Shown here piece by piece: positions 57,901-61,959 of a stretch of 64,000 nucleotides of DNA (position 1 is its first letter; the number at the start of each line of letters is the position of its first letter). The notes beneath the pieces were generated by a model that was given only the letters and a program-made list of their open reading frames with translations, did no database searches and was not told where the DNA came from. The translations under genes and the position numbers were made by a program. The stretch spans positions 10,805,595 through 10,869,594 of the forward strand of contig JANAVB010016199.1 in the NCBI GenBank assembly GCA_029216955.1. The letters are read 5' to 3'. Source of the DNA: Iris pallida. Its lineage: Eukaryota; Streptophyta; Magnoliopsida; Asparagales; Iridaceae.

Positions 57901-60052
57901 CGATCAAGCTGGCATGCCACCCTGCTAACCACCGCCTTGTTGTGCCACGTCCATATGTGCCCCACCCTCTCCAGATCCCTGAGCCCGGACTGGAGAAGAC
58001 AGGACTGAAAGTCTGATAGAATCTGGTCCGGCACCGGCCGCCCCCCCAGCTTCTACCCCCTGTATAGCGTGGCATTGAAGTCTCCCATAATAAGCAGGGG
58101 GAGATGACGATGCACCGCCAATGTACTCAGCCTAATGATGTCCTGCCACAAGGCCTCCTGCAGCCTCCTGTCATTGTGCCCATAGACAGCACCAAGTAGG
58201 AATCGGAACCCACCCTTGTTGGCGAAGGAGATAGCCACCAGCTGGTCAGTCATGAACACCTCCTCCCCCTCCCAACTAGTTCCGTTCCATCTAACCCAGA
58301 TTCTCGCCATATCACAGAGACCAAGGTTGTGGAGCTGGACCCAGTCCGTAGGAGTTCTACGAGACAGGGTTTTCGCCCCCCCTGATCTTAGTCTCTAGTA
58401 AGATCGAGATTTCACACTTCTCCTTCCTCAGCACCTCACTAATCTCCCTCCATCTCCCCAGAGAACACCCCTCCCCGGACATTTCAGGCAAGGGCCGACA
58501 TCTATTCCGCGGGTGGGGTCCCCTGAACATCCTCTGAAGGTGCACCCGGGGAGAGTGCAACCTCCATATCTCTGGACTCCTCATCTCTATCCCCCTGAAG
58601 GAGAGGCTGAGCAAGGGCCGCTACCCATTGCGGGTCCCCCTGTTGGGGAGGCTGAGCTAGGTCTGCTACCCATTTAGGGTTGACCTTCCACACTCTCTCC
58701 GCCCCACCTTGTCCGCTGTCCTCACTATGCGTCTCCGTAGCCTGGCGCTTCCGACTGTATACCTGAAGTGCTAAGGTGTTATCCTCTCCTTTTCGCCTGT
58801 CCTCCATCTCATCCTCCATCAAGCCCGCCTGGTCAACTACAGGGGTCTTAACTATGTTAGAGTAATTTTAAAATGTTTAATTGTAGTAATATTTTTTACT
58901 ACTAAATTTGCAGGATCACGCTAAAAAGTCGTACGCTAGAGGAAATGAATGTTGGTTGAAGACATGCAAATGTATTCATGAAGTATCGTTTAATGTAAAA
59001 AGAAGAAGAAATATTGTTAGTTGTTGAGGACAAGTTTTGCATTGGATGTAATATTTTTTATTATTGTATGTAACATTTTTTTACAAGTGTAATATTAGTG
59101 TAAGCAATGTTCTTATAAGTGTAATATCATTGTATATATATTTTTTTTATTATTGTATGTAACGTTTTAATAACATTTTGTAGGATAAAATGATGTCGCA
59201 AAAAAGTCGTGCGCTTACGGAAATGGGTGATGATTATGAATGAAACTAAATTTCATTAAATCTTTATTCTTTTACAAAAGTAAAAAAATATATATAAAGA
59301 CAAATATAATTATAGGTCTTGTGACTCTTGACTATTGTGTCATTTGCATTGCTTCTAATCTCTTGTGCGTTAAGTGTATCTTCTGCATCTCTCTATGCGC
59401 CTTAATTCGTCAAAATTGAAACCTATATAGAACAATTTAATATTAAATTAGTAAGAATATAATGAGATAGTAAAATTATAAAAATATGTAAAGGAAGAAA
59501 ACTTATATACTATATGAAAATCAGTCAGCAAAGGTGACTATTGTTTCATTCAATTATAATAAAAAAGAACACAAAATTACTTAAATAATACATAAATATG
59601 TAGACTATTGTTTTTTTTCTAATTTCTACTAATTTATTAATAATTATTTAATATTGCCGATACTGCCGATACACAAAAATCCGATACTCCGATCCGATAC
59701 CGCCGATACTGCCGATACCGATACTCATACAAATTGTCCGATACCGATACCGATACCAATATTTTGAACCTTGCTTCTTATGCATTTGCATTGAAAATAT
59801 CCCATAAGCAAAGAAGATAAGAATTTAGTGCTCTAGCCTTGAATATTTGGTTATACTGTTTAGAGCAATAATAACCACTGATTATGCACTAATTTTTGTA
59901 TTACTGTAACTATGTTAATAAAATGACAAAACAATGGTTTTGAATATAAAAGTCTCAACTAAATTGGCAAGAAATAAACCTCTCATAGATTCTTTGACCT
60001 TTCTTACAAAATCATCTTGGCGTTTGACAGCTCGAAGTTGCACCCGCACCAT
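6583..60052 (-). CDS. LAF3: LAF3-like amidohydrolase gene, nine exons, partial at both ends
   Basis: Joined exons: 60052-59980, 37435-37329, 37256-37133, 33932-33738, 33570-33485, 21560-21453, 7093-6998, 6907-6809, 6657-6583. They encode 321 residues with no stop or frameshift. Every internal intron is GT-AG and all codon phases match. The protein resembles plant LAF3 (LONG AFTER FAR-RED 3) and bacterial YtcJ-type amidohydrolases, metal-dependent hydrolases whose substrate in plants is not established; LAF3 has been linked to phytochrome A signalling. Visible family motifs are LGGGWNND and [19 protein letters not shown] with the presumed carboxylated metal-bridging Lys215, [10 protein letters not shown] with metal-ligand His267, and [10 protein letters not shown] with His299. 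The N-terminal HxH motif and the C-terminal GSDWPV region are outside the window or not recognised. The locus covers at least 53.5 kb because introns of 22,544, 14,359 and 11,924 bp are filled with transposons. The intact frame suggests function, but expression is unproven. Confidence 0.9.
6809..6907 (-). CDS. LAF3: LAF3-like amidohydrolase, exon H
   Basis: 33 codons in phase 0: [12 protein letters not shown] followed by a helix and the basic turn RDRRFR. Acceptor GCTATCAG, donor GTAATT. His of VHAIGD is a presumed metal ligand. Introns on either side are short (90 and 151 bp), unlike the transposon-filled ones. Confidence 0.93.
6998..7093 (-). CDS. LAF3: LAF3-like amidohydrolase, exon G
   Basis: 32 codons: [10 protein letters not shown] at the start and ASDNSGLQ at the end, matching the LAF3 stretch between the GSNSALFYE and AIHAIGD motifs. 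Acceptor GTCTGCAG, donor GTCCTA. It is separated from exon F by a 14,359-bp intron. Confidence 0.92.
7094..8074. other. Intron sequence with a degraded TRIM copy
   Basis: AT-rich intron DNA (minus-strand gene). The stretch 7333 to about 7520 resembles the first half of the TRIM at 36588-36853. It has an LTR-like piece (7333-7399, ending TTCAACA), a primer site TGGTATCC at 7400, and a related internal part. No second LTR was found, so it is truncated. Nothing else recognisable was seen in the rest. Confidence 0.6.
8075..8221 (-). repeat. 3' LTR of copia-B
   Basis: On the minus strand it begins TGTTGGAGTTTG after the purine-rich GTGGGGGAC and ends at TATTAGAACA. It contains a TATATAAAAG promoter-like motif. 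It matches the 5' LTR at 10985 in ends and internal sequence. Together with the RNase H fragment on its right, it defines a minus-strand element. Confidence 0.8.
8222..8620 (-). pseudogene. Copia-B RNase H fragment
   Basis: Read on the minus strand across frames, this gives [51 protein letters not shown] and a C-terminal tail ending at the LTR. These are hallmarks of copia RNase H, from a family different from copia-1. Substitutions and a frameshift between the KSSAKAEY and AWLTTLF parts make it non-functional. Homology stops at 8620, where it abuts copia-2 in the opposite orientation. Confidence 0.82.
8721..10232 (+). pseudogene. Copia-2 reverse transcriptase / RNase H remnant
   Basis: The clean 311-codon frame 8775-9710 carries the reverse transcriptase: [52 protein letters not shown] and the catalytic [13 protein letters not shown] at about 9301-9345. 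RNase H follows (YCDSDWASC near 9790, [10 protein letters not shown] near 10020). It has a TAA at 9708-9710, a TGA near 9878, a TAG near 9964 and a deletion near 10083. This is the best preserved reverse transcriptase of the family here. Confidence 0.9.
10245..10438 (+). repeat. 3' LTR of copia-2
   Basis: Begins TGTTGGTATATTT after the purine tract TTGAGGGGGAG and ends ATTACAACA. It carries three near-copies of TTTAGTATGGGAATATG (about 10254-10310), a local tandem expansion not seen in the other LTRs of the family. A CTATATAAAG motif is at 10384. Confidence 0.88.
10440..10984 (-). other. Probable 5' leader of copia-B
   Basis: On the minus strand, TGGTATCATAGC (10984-10973) directly follows the LTR end and resembles an initiator-Met primer site with one change. 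The remainder has no clear gag frame and is treated as an untranslated leader. The boundary with copia-2 debris (10439-10490) is uncertain. Confidence 0.55.
10985..11145 (-). repeat. 5' LTR of copia-B (partial)
   Basis: Shares TTTTAATATTGAGAAGAGAAAA, the TTTATTGA and TTATATACTAAGAG blocks and the CAAACTCTAAC end with the LTR at 8075-8221. The right boundary is blurred: a second CAAACTCTAAC occurs at 11512, as if GTATCG-rich sequence (11150-11500) had been inserted into the LTR end. Confidence 0.65.
11146..11733. other. GTATCG-rich repeat and unassigned intron DNA
   Basis: Between about 11155 and 11230 the motif GTATCG/CGTATC recurs many times, again at 11462-11480. This clustering resembles the subterminal repeats of non-autonomous DNA transposons, but I found no convincing inverted ends. 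From 11505 a copia-B-like LTR end reappears. 11560-11733 shows nothing recognisable. Confidence 0.4.
11739..14949 (+). repeat. 5' LTR of LARD-1 (3,211 bp)
   Basis: Starts TGTCAGCCCCCTGG and ends GGGGCGTGACA, so the ends form an imperfect inverted repeat. It contains about 90 bp (near 12073-12165) missing from the 3' LTR and a TG-rich microsatellite near 13795. ORFs inside it occur in both LTRs but resemble no protein and are not called as genes. Confidence 0.9.
14950..18144 (+). other. Internal domain of LARD-1, non-coding
   Basis: 3,195 bp without an open frame longer than about 80 codons and without retrotransposon protein motifs on either strand. The first bases (TATTTTTGTGGTAGCCC) do not match the usual initiator-Met primer site. 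The last 30 bases are the gypsy-like polypurine tail. Confidence 0.75.
18145..21288 (+). repeat. 3' LTR of LARD-1 (3,144 bp)
   Basis: Starts TGTAAGCCCCCTGG and ends GGAGCGTGACA. It aligns along its length with 11739-14949, with scattered substitutions, the roughly 90-bp deletion near 18475 and several small indels. Confidence 0.9.
21453..21560 (-). CDS. LAF3: LAF3-like amidohydrolase, exon F
   Basis: 36 codons in phase 0: [10 protein letters not shown], then [20 protein letters not shown] and YE. Acceptor AACTATAG, donor GTAATA. The Lys in GGVK is the presumed carboxylated bridging ligand. The exon is an island: LARD-1 ends 164 bp to its left and copia-3 starts 242 bp to its right. Confidence 0.94.
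21803..21983 (+). repeat. 5' LTR of copia-3
   Basis: TGTTGGAAT...TATTTCAACA. The first 84 bases are two tandem near-copies of a roughly 42-bp unit beginning TGTTGGAATATCCTATT. Confidence 0.92.
22072..22089. repeat. C18 homopolymer in the copia-3 leader
   Basis: An uninterrupted run of 18 C within a C-rich untranslated leader. It may be a real slippage product or an assembly artefact. Confidence 0.8.
22344..23444 (+). pseudogene. Copia-3 gag
   Basis: Starts at ATG 22344 ([16 protein letters not shown]) with a frameshift near 22510. The long frame 22620-23444 (274 codons) includes [20 protein letters not shown], the [10 protein letters not shown] segment and the zinc knuckle [14 protein letters not shown] near 23155-23196, followed by Gly/Arg-rich repeats. 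A TAG at 23442 separates it from pol in the same frame, so gag and pol were formerly one polyprotein frame. Confidence 0.88.
23466..26822 (+). pseudogene. Copia-3 pol: protease, integrase, reverse transcriptase, RNase H
   Basis: Frame 23466-24806 (446 codons) carries the protease with a damaged active site (IDSRASRH instead of IDSGASRH), [18 protein letters not shown] and [11 protein letters not shown]. An expanded A-tract near 24761 shifts the frame into 24781-25500, which ends at a TGA replacing the Gly codon of AKGYSQ. Reverse transcriptase continues at 25546-26316 with [11 protein letters not shown], where the usual following Gly is Cys. A TGA at 26314 and a deletion near 26445 precede the RNase H frame 26442-26822. 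Five or more lesions make it defective. Confidence 0.92.
26830..27010 (+). repeat. 3' LTR of copia-3
   Basis: Preceded by the purine tract TTGAGAGGGAG and followed by GTAAG. It has the same duplicated 42-bp unit as the 5' LTR. Confidence 0.92.
27011..27320. other. Intron segment between copia-3 and copia-5
   Basis: 310 bp of AT-rich intron DNA without coding or repeat features that I recognise. It contains two nearby copies of AAAATGCATGTG(G/A)T (27222 and 27247). Confidence 0.6.
27326..28066 (+). repeat. 5' LTR of copia-5 (741 bp)
   Basis: TGTTGGAGTGG...TTTCCCAACA. It lacks a 26-bp block present in the 3' LTR near 32190-32215. It is followed by AAG and the primer site. Confidence 0.92.
28139..28840 (+). 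pseudogene. Copia-5 gag with CCHC zinc knuckle
   Basis: Starts [20 protein letters not shown] at 28139, a standard plant copia gag opening. A TAA near 28269 and a TAG near 28406 interrupt it. [15 protein letters not shown] lies in 28441-28707. The knuckle [14 protein letters not shown] is encoded near 28753-28794 in another frame. Confidence 0.88.
28900..31860 (+). pseudogene. Copia-5 pol: protease, integrase, reverse transcriptase, RNase H
   Basis: The protease keeps its catalytic motif ([14 protein letters not shown] near 28930-28971). The integrase part has [20 protein letters not shown] and VRSDNGGEY, with stops at 29626, 29730 and 29835. Reverse transcriptase (30408-31049) has QWVFRVKQ and [20 protein letters not shown]. 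The catalytic YIDDMLLVG lies near 31090 after a frameshift. RNase H ([10 protein letters not shown] near 31690) is also broken. At least seven lesions. Confidence 0.92.
32060..32825 (+). repeat. 3' LTR of copia-5 (766 bp)
   Basis: Preceded by the purine tract AAAGGGGGAGAAA and followed by TAAAC. Confidence 0.92.
33058..33212. mobile_element. Hairpin MITE (155 bp) with 8-bp target duplication
   Basis: The two halves are nearly perfect inverted repeats of about 65 bp (GGGAGCAGATC...GATCTGCTCCC), flanked by CTCTTTTT at 33050-33057 and 33213-33220. The 8-bp duplication suggests a hAT-type transposase, though the ends are not classic hAT. It could fold into a long hairpin RNA if transcribed within the intron. 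Confidence 0.85.
33485..33570 (-). CDS. LAF3: LAF3-like amidohydrolase, exon E
   Basis: 86 bp completing a split Asp and encoding [21 protein letters not shown] and QTWPRLV. Acceptor AATCCCAG, donor GTAAGT. Exon F continues in phase with ELFKENG. Confidence 0.93.
33738..33932 (-). CDS. LAF3: LAF3-like amidohydrolase, exon D
   Basis: The largest exon seen, 195 bp, phase 1 to phase 1. Encodes [29 protein letters not shown] and [15 protein letters not shown], followed by AWQDFS. Acceptor ACTTCTAG, donor GTTAAG. The VTTVIDFG strand is a conserved part of the barrel in this family. Confidence 0.94.
33933..34536. other. Intron sequence between exons D and C, left part
   Basis: AT-rich intron DNA with no coding or repeat feature recognised. 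Confidence 0.6.
34537..35697. mobile_element. Non-autonomous DNA transposon with long inverted repeats
   Basis: About 160-170 bp at each end are inverted copies: GTAATTATCTGGAG...CATGGAGCCCCC...GGACGAAAA on the left matches the reverse complement of 35530-35697. The ends run into G/C tracts around AAAACCCC. Long inverted repeats with a non-coding AT-rich middle fit a Mutator-like (MULE) derivative, but I could not define the target duplication. Boundaries are good to a few bases. Confidence 0.72.
35698..36587. other. Intron sequence between exons D and C, right part
   Basis: AT-rich intron DNA with no coding or repeat feature recognised. Confidence 0.6.
36588..36853 (+). mobile_element. TRIM-type miniature LTR retrotransposon (266 bp)
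   Basis: Two direct repeats of about 77 bp (36588-36663 and 36776-36853, TGTTAGAATAATATAAATATT...TTTTAACA) flank a 112-bp internal part. The internal part begins with an initiator-Met-type primer site (TGGTATCAGTGC, 36664) and ends in a purine-rich CTGCAGGAGCA. The layout matches terminal-repeat retrotransposons in miniature. GGTTCGAATC inside it also resembles a tRNA B box. The target duplication is not clear (GCATG versus GTACG). A truncated relative lies at 7333. Confidence 0.78.
37133..37256 (-). CDS. LAF3: LAF3-like amidohydrolase, exon C
   Basis: 124 bp, phase 0 to phase 1. Encodes [19 protein letters not shown], then [17 protein letters not shown] and KTMDG. Acceptor TTCTTCTAAG, donor GTGAAT. 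The RMDGHMG and DPVGG motifs are strongly conserved in LAF3/YtcJ proteins. The 72-bp intron before it is short but normal for plants. Confidence 0.94.
37329..37435 (-). CDS. LAF3: LAF3-like amidohydrolase, exon B
   Basis: 107 bp completing a split Asp and encoding [30 protein letters not shown] and TRDNP. I chose the acceptor CATTGGCAG because it matches the phase of exon A; an upstream AG at 37465 does not. Donor [14 protein letters not shown] is a family signature. Confidence 0.93.
37436..38418. other. Start of the 22.5-kb intron
   Basis: Intron DNA with a minus-strand open frame at 38070-38363 (97 codons) that resembles no family I recognise. No repeat boundaries were identified until copia-4 homology begins at about 38419. 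Confidence 0.55.
38419..40477 (-). pseudogene. Copia-4 gag 3' end, protease and integrase
   Basis: On the minus strand: zinc knuckle [11 protein letters not shown] near 40190, Gly/Arg-rich tail, protease with an intact IDSGASRH (39526-39882), [10 protein letters not shown] (39390), integrase VVHNDVWG and [11 protein letters not shown] (39034-38980), and [20 protein letters not shown]. Several stops and frameshifts occur, for example near 39970, 39525 and 39070. Confidence 0.88.
40478..42861 (-). repeat. 3' LTR of LARD-2
   Basis: In element orientation it starts TGTAGTGTCCC and ends GGAGTGTGACA. Nearly identical to 45424-47809. Repeated small ORFs in both LTRs are not gene-like. Confidence 0.92.
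42862..45423 (-). other. Internal domain of LARD-2, non-coding
   Basis: 2,562 bp rich in TCGA-type words. Open frames up to 174 codons exist by chance on either strand but contain no recognised domain. The primer site lies at its right end and the polypurine tail at its left end. Confidence 0.75.
45409..45420 (-). other. Primer binding site of LARD-2
   Basis: Reads TGGTATCAGAGC on the minus strand, three bases inside the 5' LTR end, complementary to initiator Met tRNA. This sets the element orientation. Confidence 0.9.
45424..47809 (-). repeat. 5' LTR of LARD-2
   Basis: In element orientation it starts TGTAGTGCCCTG and ends GCGGGGCGTGACA, next to the primer site. Confidence 0.92.
47810..48380 (-). 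pseudogene. Copia-4 gag 5' part
   Basis: Minus strand: [15 protein letters not shown], then SIDLKLDGP, and in 47805-48161 [20 protein letters not shown] and [10 protein letters not shown]. The start codon is ATA rather than ATG (near 48370), and a frameshift lies near 48190. It continues at 40477 beyond LARD-2. Confidence 0.87.
48799..48811 (-). other. Primer binding site of copia-4
   Basis: TGGTATCAGAGCC on the minus strand, directly after the 5' LTR. Confidence 0.88.
48812..48992 (-). repeat. 5' LTR of copia-4 (181 bp)
   Basis: On the minus strand TGTTGGAATATTTAGCATG...CAATTACAACA, with CTATATAAAG as likely TATA box. Matches the LTRs of copia-1. Confidence 0.9.
48993..49420. repeat. CGCCTAGGCG-rich repeat, probably a non-autonomous DNA element
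   Basis: Both ends are packed with CGCCTAGGCG-type palindromic words (48998-49025 and 49290-49405) around an AT-rich middle. This pattern is common in plant hAT-like non-autonomous elements. The left end may be cut by copia-4. Exact ends and target duplication were not defined. Confidence 0.55.
49463..50480. mobile_element. PIF/Harbinger-like non-autonomous element with GC-rich core
   Basis: Ends GGCTGTGTTTGG (49463) and CCAAACGGACCC (ending 50480) are inverted repeats of the Tourist/PIF type, flanked by TAA at 49460-49462 and 50481-50483. The terminal 150-250 bp are AT-rich with AAACTCA and CAGAAAAC motifs. The middle (about 49640-50230) is GC-rich, with a 234-codon open frame (49518-50222) of Pro/Ser/Leu-rich sequence that may derive from a captured host gene. 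I could not identify the source. Confidence 0.78.
50832..52438 (+). pseudogene. AP2: euAP2 (APETALA2/TOE-class) gene fragment, degenerate
   Basis: Exon-like blocks with intron remnants span both AP2 DNA-binding domains. 50832-50952 encodes [12 protein letters not shown] and VTFYRRTR then HIW. 51018-51061 encodes DCSKQVY joined to HTAHVAPR. 51134-51221 encodes [10 protein letters not shown] and [14 protein letters not shown]. 51865 to about 52010 encodes [18 protein letters not shown], then [17 protein letters not shown]. 52360-52438 encodes [15 protein letters not shown] and [10 protein letters not shown]. Lesions: loss of the LGGFD segment with fusion of two exons, a lost acceptor at about 51017, a changed donor at 51222, a 1-base deletion at about 51994, a missing YIYLGLFDSE exon, and a hAT-like insertion. 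It lacks the N terminus and a miR172 site. Retained introns show it is a DNA-level duplicate, not a retrocopy. Confidence 0.88.
51320..51852. mobile_element. hAT-like non-autonomous element in an AP2 pseudogene intron
   Basis: Inverted ends TAGTCAAAGGCA (51320) and TGCCTTTGACTA (ending 51852), with GCGC/GTGCG-type words near both ends and an AT-rich middle. No clear 8-bp duplication remains. It lies between AP2 exon blocks, where the intron before MKNLTKEEF is expected. Confidence 0.68.
52439..53358. other. Unassigned DNA ending in a hAT-like terminus
   Basis: Nothing recognisable at 52439-53157. From about 53160 to 53358 the GGTTCAGTT/CGGTT-type words and the end AAATGCTCACCCCTAG look like the right terminus of a hAT element (TAGGGGTGAGCATTT family). 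I did not find its left end. A run of AAAACTGGAA(T/G)TG tandem-like copies occurs at 52980-53110. Confidence 0.5.
53359..53980. other. Unassigned intron DNA
   Basis: Contains open frames on both strands (53466-53789 minus, 107 codons) without recognisable similarity. No boundaries or repeats were identified. Confidence 0.5.
54819..54897. repeat. (TA)n microsatellite, about 78 bp
   Basis: Uninterrupted TA dinucleotides directly abutting the 3' end of the LINE (minus-strand sense). It could be a tail that replaced poly(A), or slippage at the insertion site. Confidence 0.9.
54969..57515 (-). pseudogene. LINE ORF2: reverse transcriptase and zf-RVT domain
   Basis: 848 uninterrupted codons. Reverse transcriptase landmarks: [71 protein letters not shown] and the catalytic [10 protein letters not shown] at about residues 340-350 of this frame. 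The C-terminal domain has the zinc-binding pattern [18 protein letters not shown] near residues 720-750. A single in-frame TAG (57516-57518) separates it from the endonuclease frame, so most of the protein is preserved. The endonuclease is damaged, hence pseudogene. Confidence 0.9.
57516..58500 (-). pseudogene. LINE ORF2 N-terminal part: AP-type endonuclease
   Basis: Minus strand: [20 protein letters not shown] at the domain start (within 58614-58357), then a frameshift. [20 protein letters not shown] and [11 protein letters not shown] are in 58310-58053, followed by an in-frame [26 protein letters not shown]-like [12 protein letters not shown] and GTSDHSPI are in 58034-57516. GDFNA and SDHSP are catalytic motifs of the endonuclease. 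Two in-frame stops and one frameshift. Confidence 0.87.
58502..58850 (-). pseudogene. LINE ORF1 C-terminal remnant
   Basis: A Glu/Gln/Pro-rich frame (58822-58502) with a duplicated [13 protein letters not shown] unit precedes ORF2, in the position of plant L1 ORF1. The zinc knuckle expected upstream is absent because of 5' truncation. Confidence 0.6.
59980..60052 (-). CDS. LAF3: LAF3-like amidohydrolase, exon A (first one seen)
   Basis: 73 bp, phase 0 to phase 1: [16 protein letters not shown], then RKVKESMR. Acceptor AAATTCAG, donor GTTTAT. Corresponds to the family segment after the metal-binding HxH region (GLQM...LRGVKS..EF). The ATG is internal, not a start: a functional acceptor precedes it and family members have about 100 residues upstream. 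The next exon is 22,544 bp away. Confidence 0.9.
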
Positions 60053-60518
60053 CTGAATTTTAACTTTGCAACTTAGAAATCGAAATTCTAATAAAAATTT
60101 ACCATTCATAGAAGCACATGCAGATGATGTCACAAATTCATATATGCAGAGAAAATATGATAACACGTTTAAATTTACTATAAAAACATAGCATCAGATA
60201 TTTATGCACAAGCTACTTTATGAACCAATAGCTAAAGGAAACTACTTGCACCAACGCCTGATTCAACTGCCTAAATGCTAATCATTTACAAATAAAACTA
60301 TCTATGTTTCAATCTCACAGTCTGCCAAACAAAGGTACTCTGAGAAAGTGGAGCATACAAAATTTTCAACCACAAAGGTTTAAAAAAATTGCATGGCCAT
60401 GTTAGAAAAAAAGCCAATGAACCCAAAAAGAAGGAAGCCACACTGAGCATGTGGAAACCAGAGAATCTTCAACCACAAAGGTTCAGTAAAAATTCATGCT
60501 CATGTTAGAATAGTCCAA
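60053..60518. other. Intron upstream of exon A, with a short duplication
   Basis: AT-rich intron DNA. A block containing TCAACCACAAAGGTT is repeated at about 60366 and 60469 with a spacing near 104 bp. No coding exon was recognised. Confidence 0.55.
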
Positions 60519-60733
60519 GGGTTAGTTTGGATTGCAATTACTTTTCATTCCGTTTGCTCAAACGCCCATTTCTGGAAAGCCCGTTGGGCGAGCGTTTAAG
60601 AGACGCCCATTTGAGCCCGAAATGAATGAGAAATTTCACAACACGCCAATCCCGAACGGAAACCGTTTGGCTTGCCCATTATGTTTTGGCACAAAAGTCC
60701 CGAATGAAACGTGATTGCAATACAAACTGGCCC
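60519..60733. mobile_element. Tourist-like MITE (215 bp)
   Basis: Inverted ends GGGTTAGTTTGGATTGCAAT (60519) and ATTGCAATACAAACTGGCCC (ending 60733), with a short GC-richer middle. GG(G/C)...GTTTGG ends are typical of PIF/Harbinger Tourist elements. The expected TTA/TAA duplication is not intact. Confidence 0.75.
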
Positions 60734-61636
60734 GAAAGATTAGGCTAGTAGATAGTGCTTAGGATACTGAAATAAGCAATGAATGTATTCACATTATAGG
60801 AGATAACTTAAACTGTTAATTGACATTCTCCTTCATTCACTGAATCAGTCGACCTATGGAACATATGGTCATCTACAGCCTGCGTTAAATGCTTTATAAT
60901 TCCCGTCCTATGAAATACCCATTTAAGTTGGAATCCTTCAAGCTACATTTACATCCTGCTTTCTAAACTTCATAAGTGTAGTAGACTAAAGTTCTCAATT
61001 GAGATGGAACTCTTCAAGTACTAGCTCTGCAAACCTTACAGAGGATATGCATTTGTTCAAAACAAACCCCCATATTTCAACCCCCAAACTGTAGATAAAA
61101 TAACGACACACTCTCCGTGCATTTTCACTGAAAGATTTGAATGCCAGGCGGCCAGAAAGATTATCCCATTGAATTCACACATCATGCGAAGAATTGCCAA
61201 ACCTTCACAAGCACTATTTCAGAAGCTTTGCAAAACTCATCACTTTGTCACATGACTCAGATCATAATTCTGGGGAACTCGTCAAACTATAATACAATTT
61301 AGTGCATCTATGAGCAACACTTAGAGCTGGCAATGGCTGAAAATATCACAAGTTAAGACAAATAAGTCAAAAGCTGATTTTCCTATAAATCAAATAAAAA
61401 ATATGATGAAACCTGGATCCCTTTCCTACAACATCAAAGCCTTTATCCTTAAGTACACATGGATCTCTTTTCTACATACAACAATAAGTACATGTTCATT
61501 TCTTGAATGCAGTAAGATCACCGTACATCTCCATGTGATACCTTGATACGTACATCTCCATGTGATACCTTGATACTGACAAGGAAGATGATGATGGCCT
61601 CACTCATCCTCAATTATGATGGTCTCCAAACTCGAT
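60734..61636. other. Intron DNA with a perfect 27-bp tandem duplication
   Basis: The only structure recognised is 61522-61575, two exact copies of a 27-bp unit (CGTACATCTCCATGTGATAC...). The N-terminal amidohydrolase exons were looked for here (HxH motif) and not found. Confidence 0.6.
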
Positions 61637-61959
61637 ACAACAACAACAAACCCTTTATTCCAAATTTTTGGGGTCAATTGTTTGTCAACTTCTTCCATTT
61701 GGCTCTATTAAGGATCATGTCCTCTGTGAGGTTGACAAAACCCATATCTTTCTTTATCACTTCAAACAATGTTCATCTAGGCTACCTCTAGTCCTTGCAG
61801 CTCCATTAACTACTATAGTATTGCTTCTCCATATGGGAGCATCTATTAGTTTGTGTTGCACATGTCCAAACCACTTTGGACGATTTTCTCTCACTTTGTC
61901 CTCGGTTGGCATCACCTCTAACTTTGCATGGATACACTCGTTTATTATCTGATGCAACA
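61637..61959 (-). mobile_element. RTE-type LINE 3' fragment
   Basis: The minus strand encodes VMPTEDKVRENRPKWFGHVQ and IDAPIWRSNTIVV, the conserved C-terminal end of plant RTE reverse transcriptases. It ends in CCCCAAAAATTTGGAATAAAG followed by a GTTGTTGTTG tail, the usual RTE 3' end. The 5' side is cut by the gypsy LTR at 61960. Confidence 0.8.

Larger units (their letters stand above)
54898..58850 (-). mobile_element. L1-type LINE, 5'-truncated
   Basis: Order on the minus strand: the C-terminal part of ORF1 (58822-58502), then an ORF2 with endonuclease, reverse transcriptase and a C-terminal zinc-binding domain, then a short 3' UTR ending at the TA repeat. No LTRs. Homology begins at about 58850, so the 5' UTR and most of ORF1 are missing. 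Sense orientation relative to the host gene. Confidence 0.88.
53981..59773. mobile_element. GATACGG-rich repeat element carrying the L1 LINE
   Basis: Left end CAAGGTTTATAGTATCGGCC (53981) and the right end, whose complement reads CAAGGTTCAAAATATTGG (ending 59773), are inverted. Each is followed inward by dense TATCGGCCGATAC/CCGATAC motifs (53992-54165 and 59655-59755). This is the architecture of non-autonomous DNA transposons with subterminal binding repeats. Short repeats such as AATTAACCATTNTAAAGTGTTTAA flank the LINE on the left (54660-54800) and occur in weaker form on its right. The target duplication is not evident, so this is a candidate rather than proven. Confidence 0.55.

Noticed and set aside
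59915..60166. Amidohydrolase start codon at the ATG of exon A
   Set aside because: A good acceptor (AAATTCAG) directly precedes it, and family members need an upstream metal-binding HxH region. Treated as an internal exon.
61781..61952. Plus-strand frame over the RTE fragment
   Set aside because: Shadow of the minus-strand RTE reverse transcriptase, whose motifs (RWFGHVQ-type) are clear.
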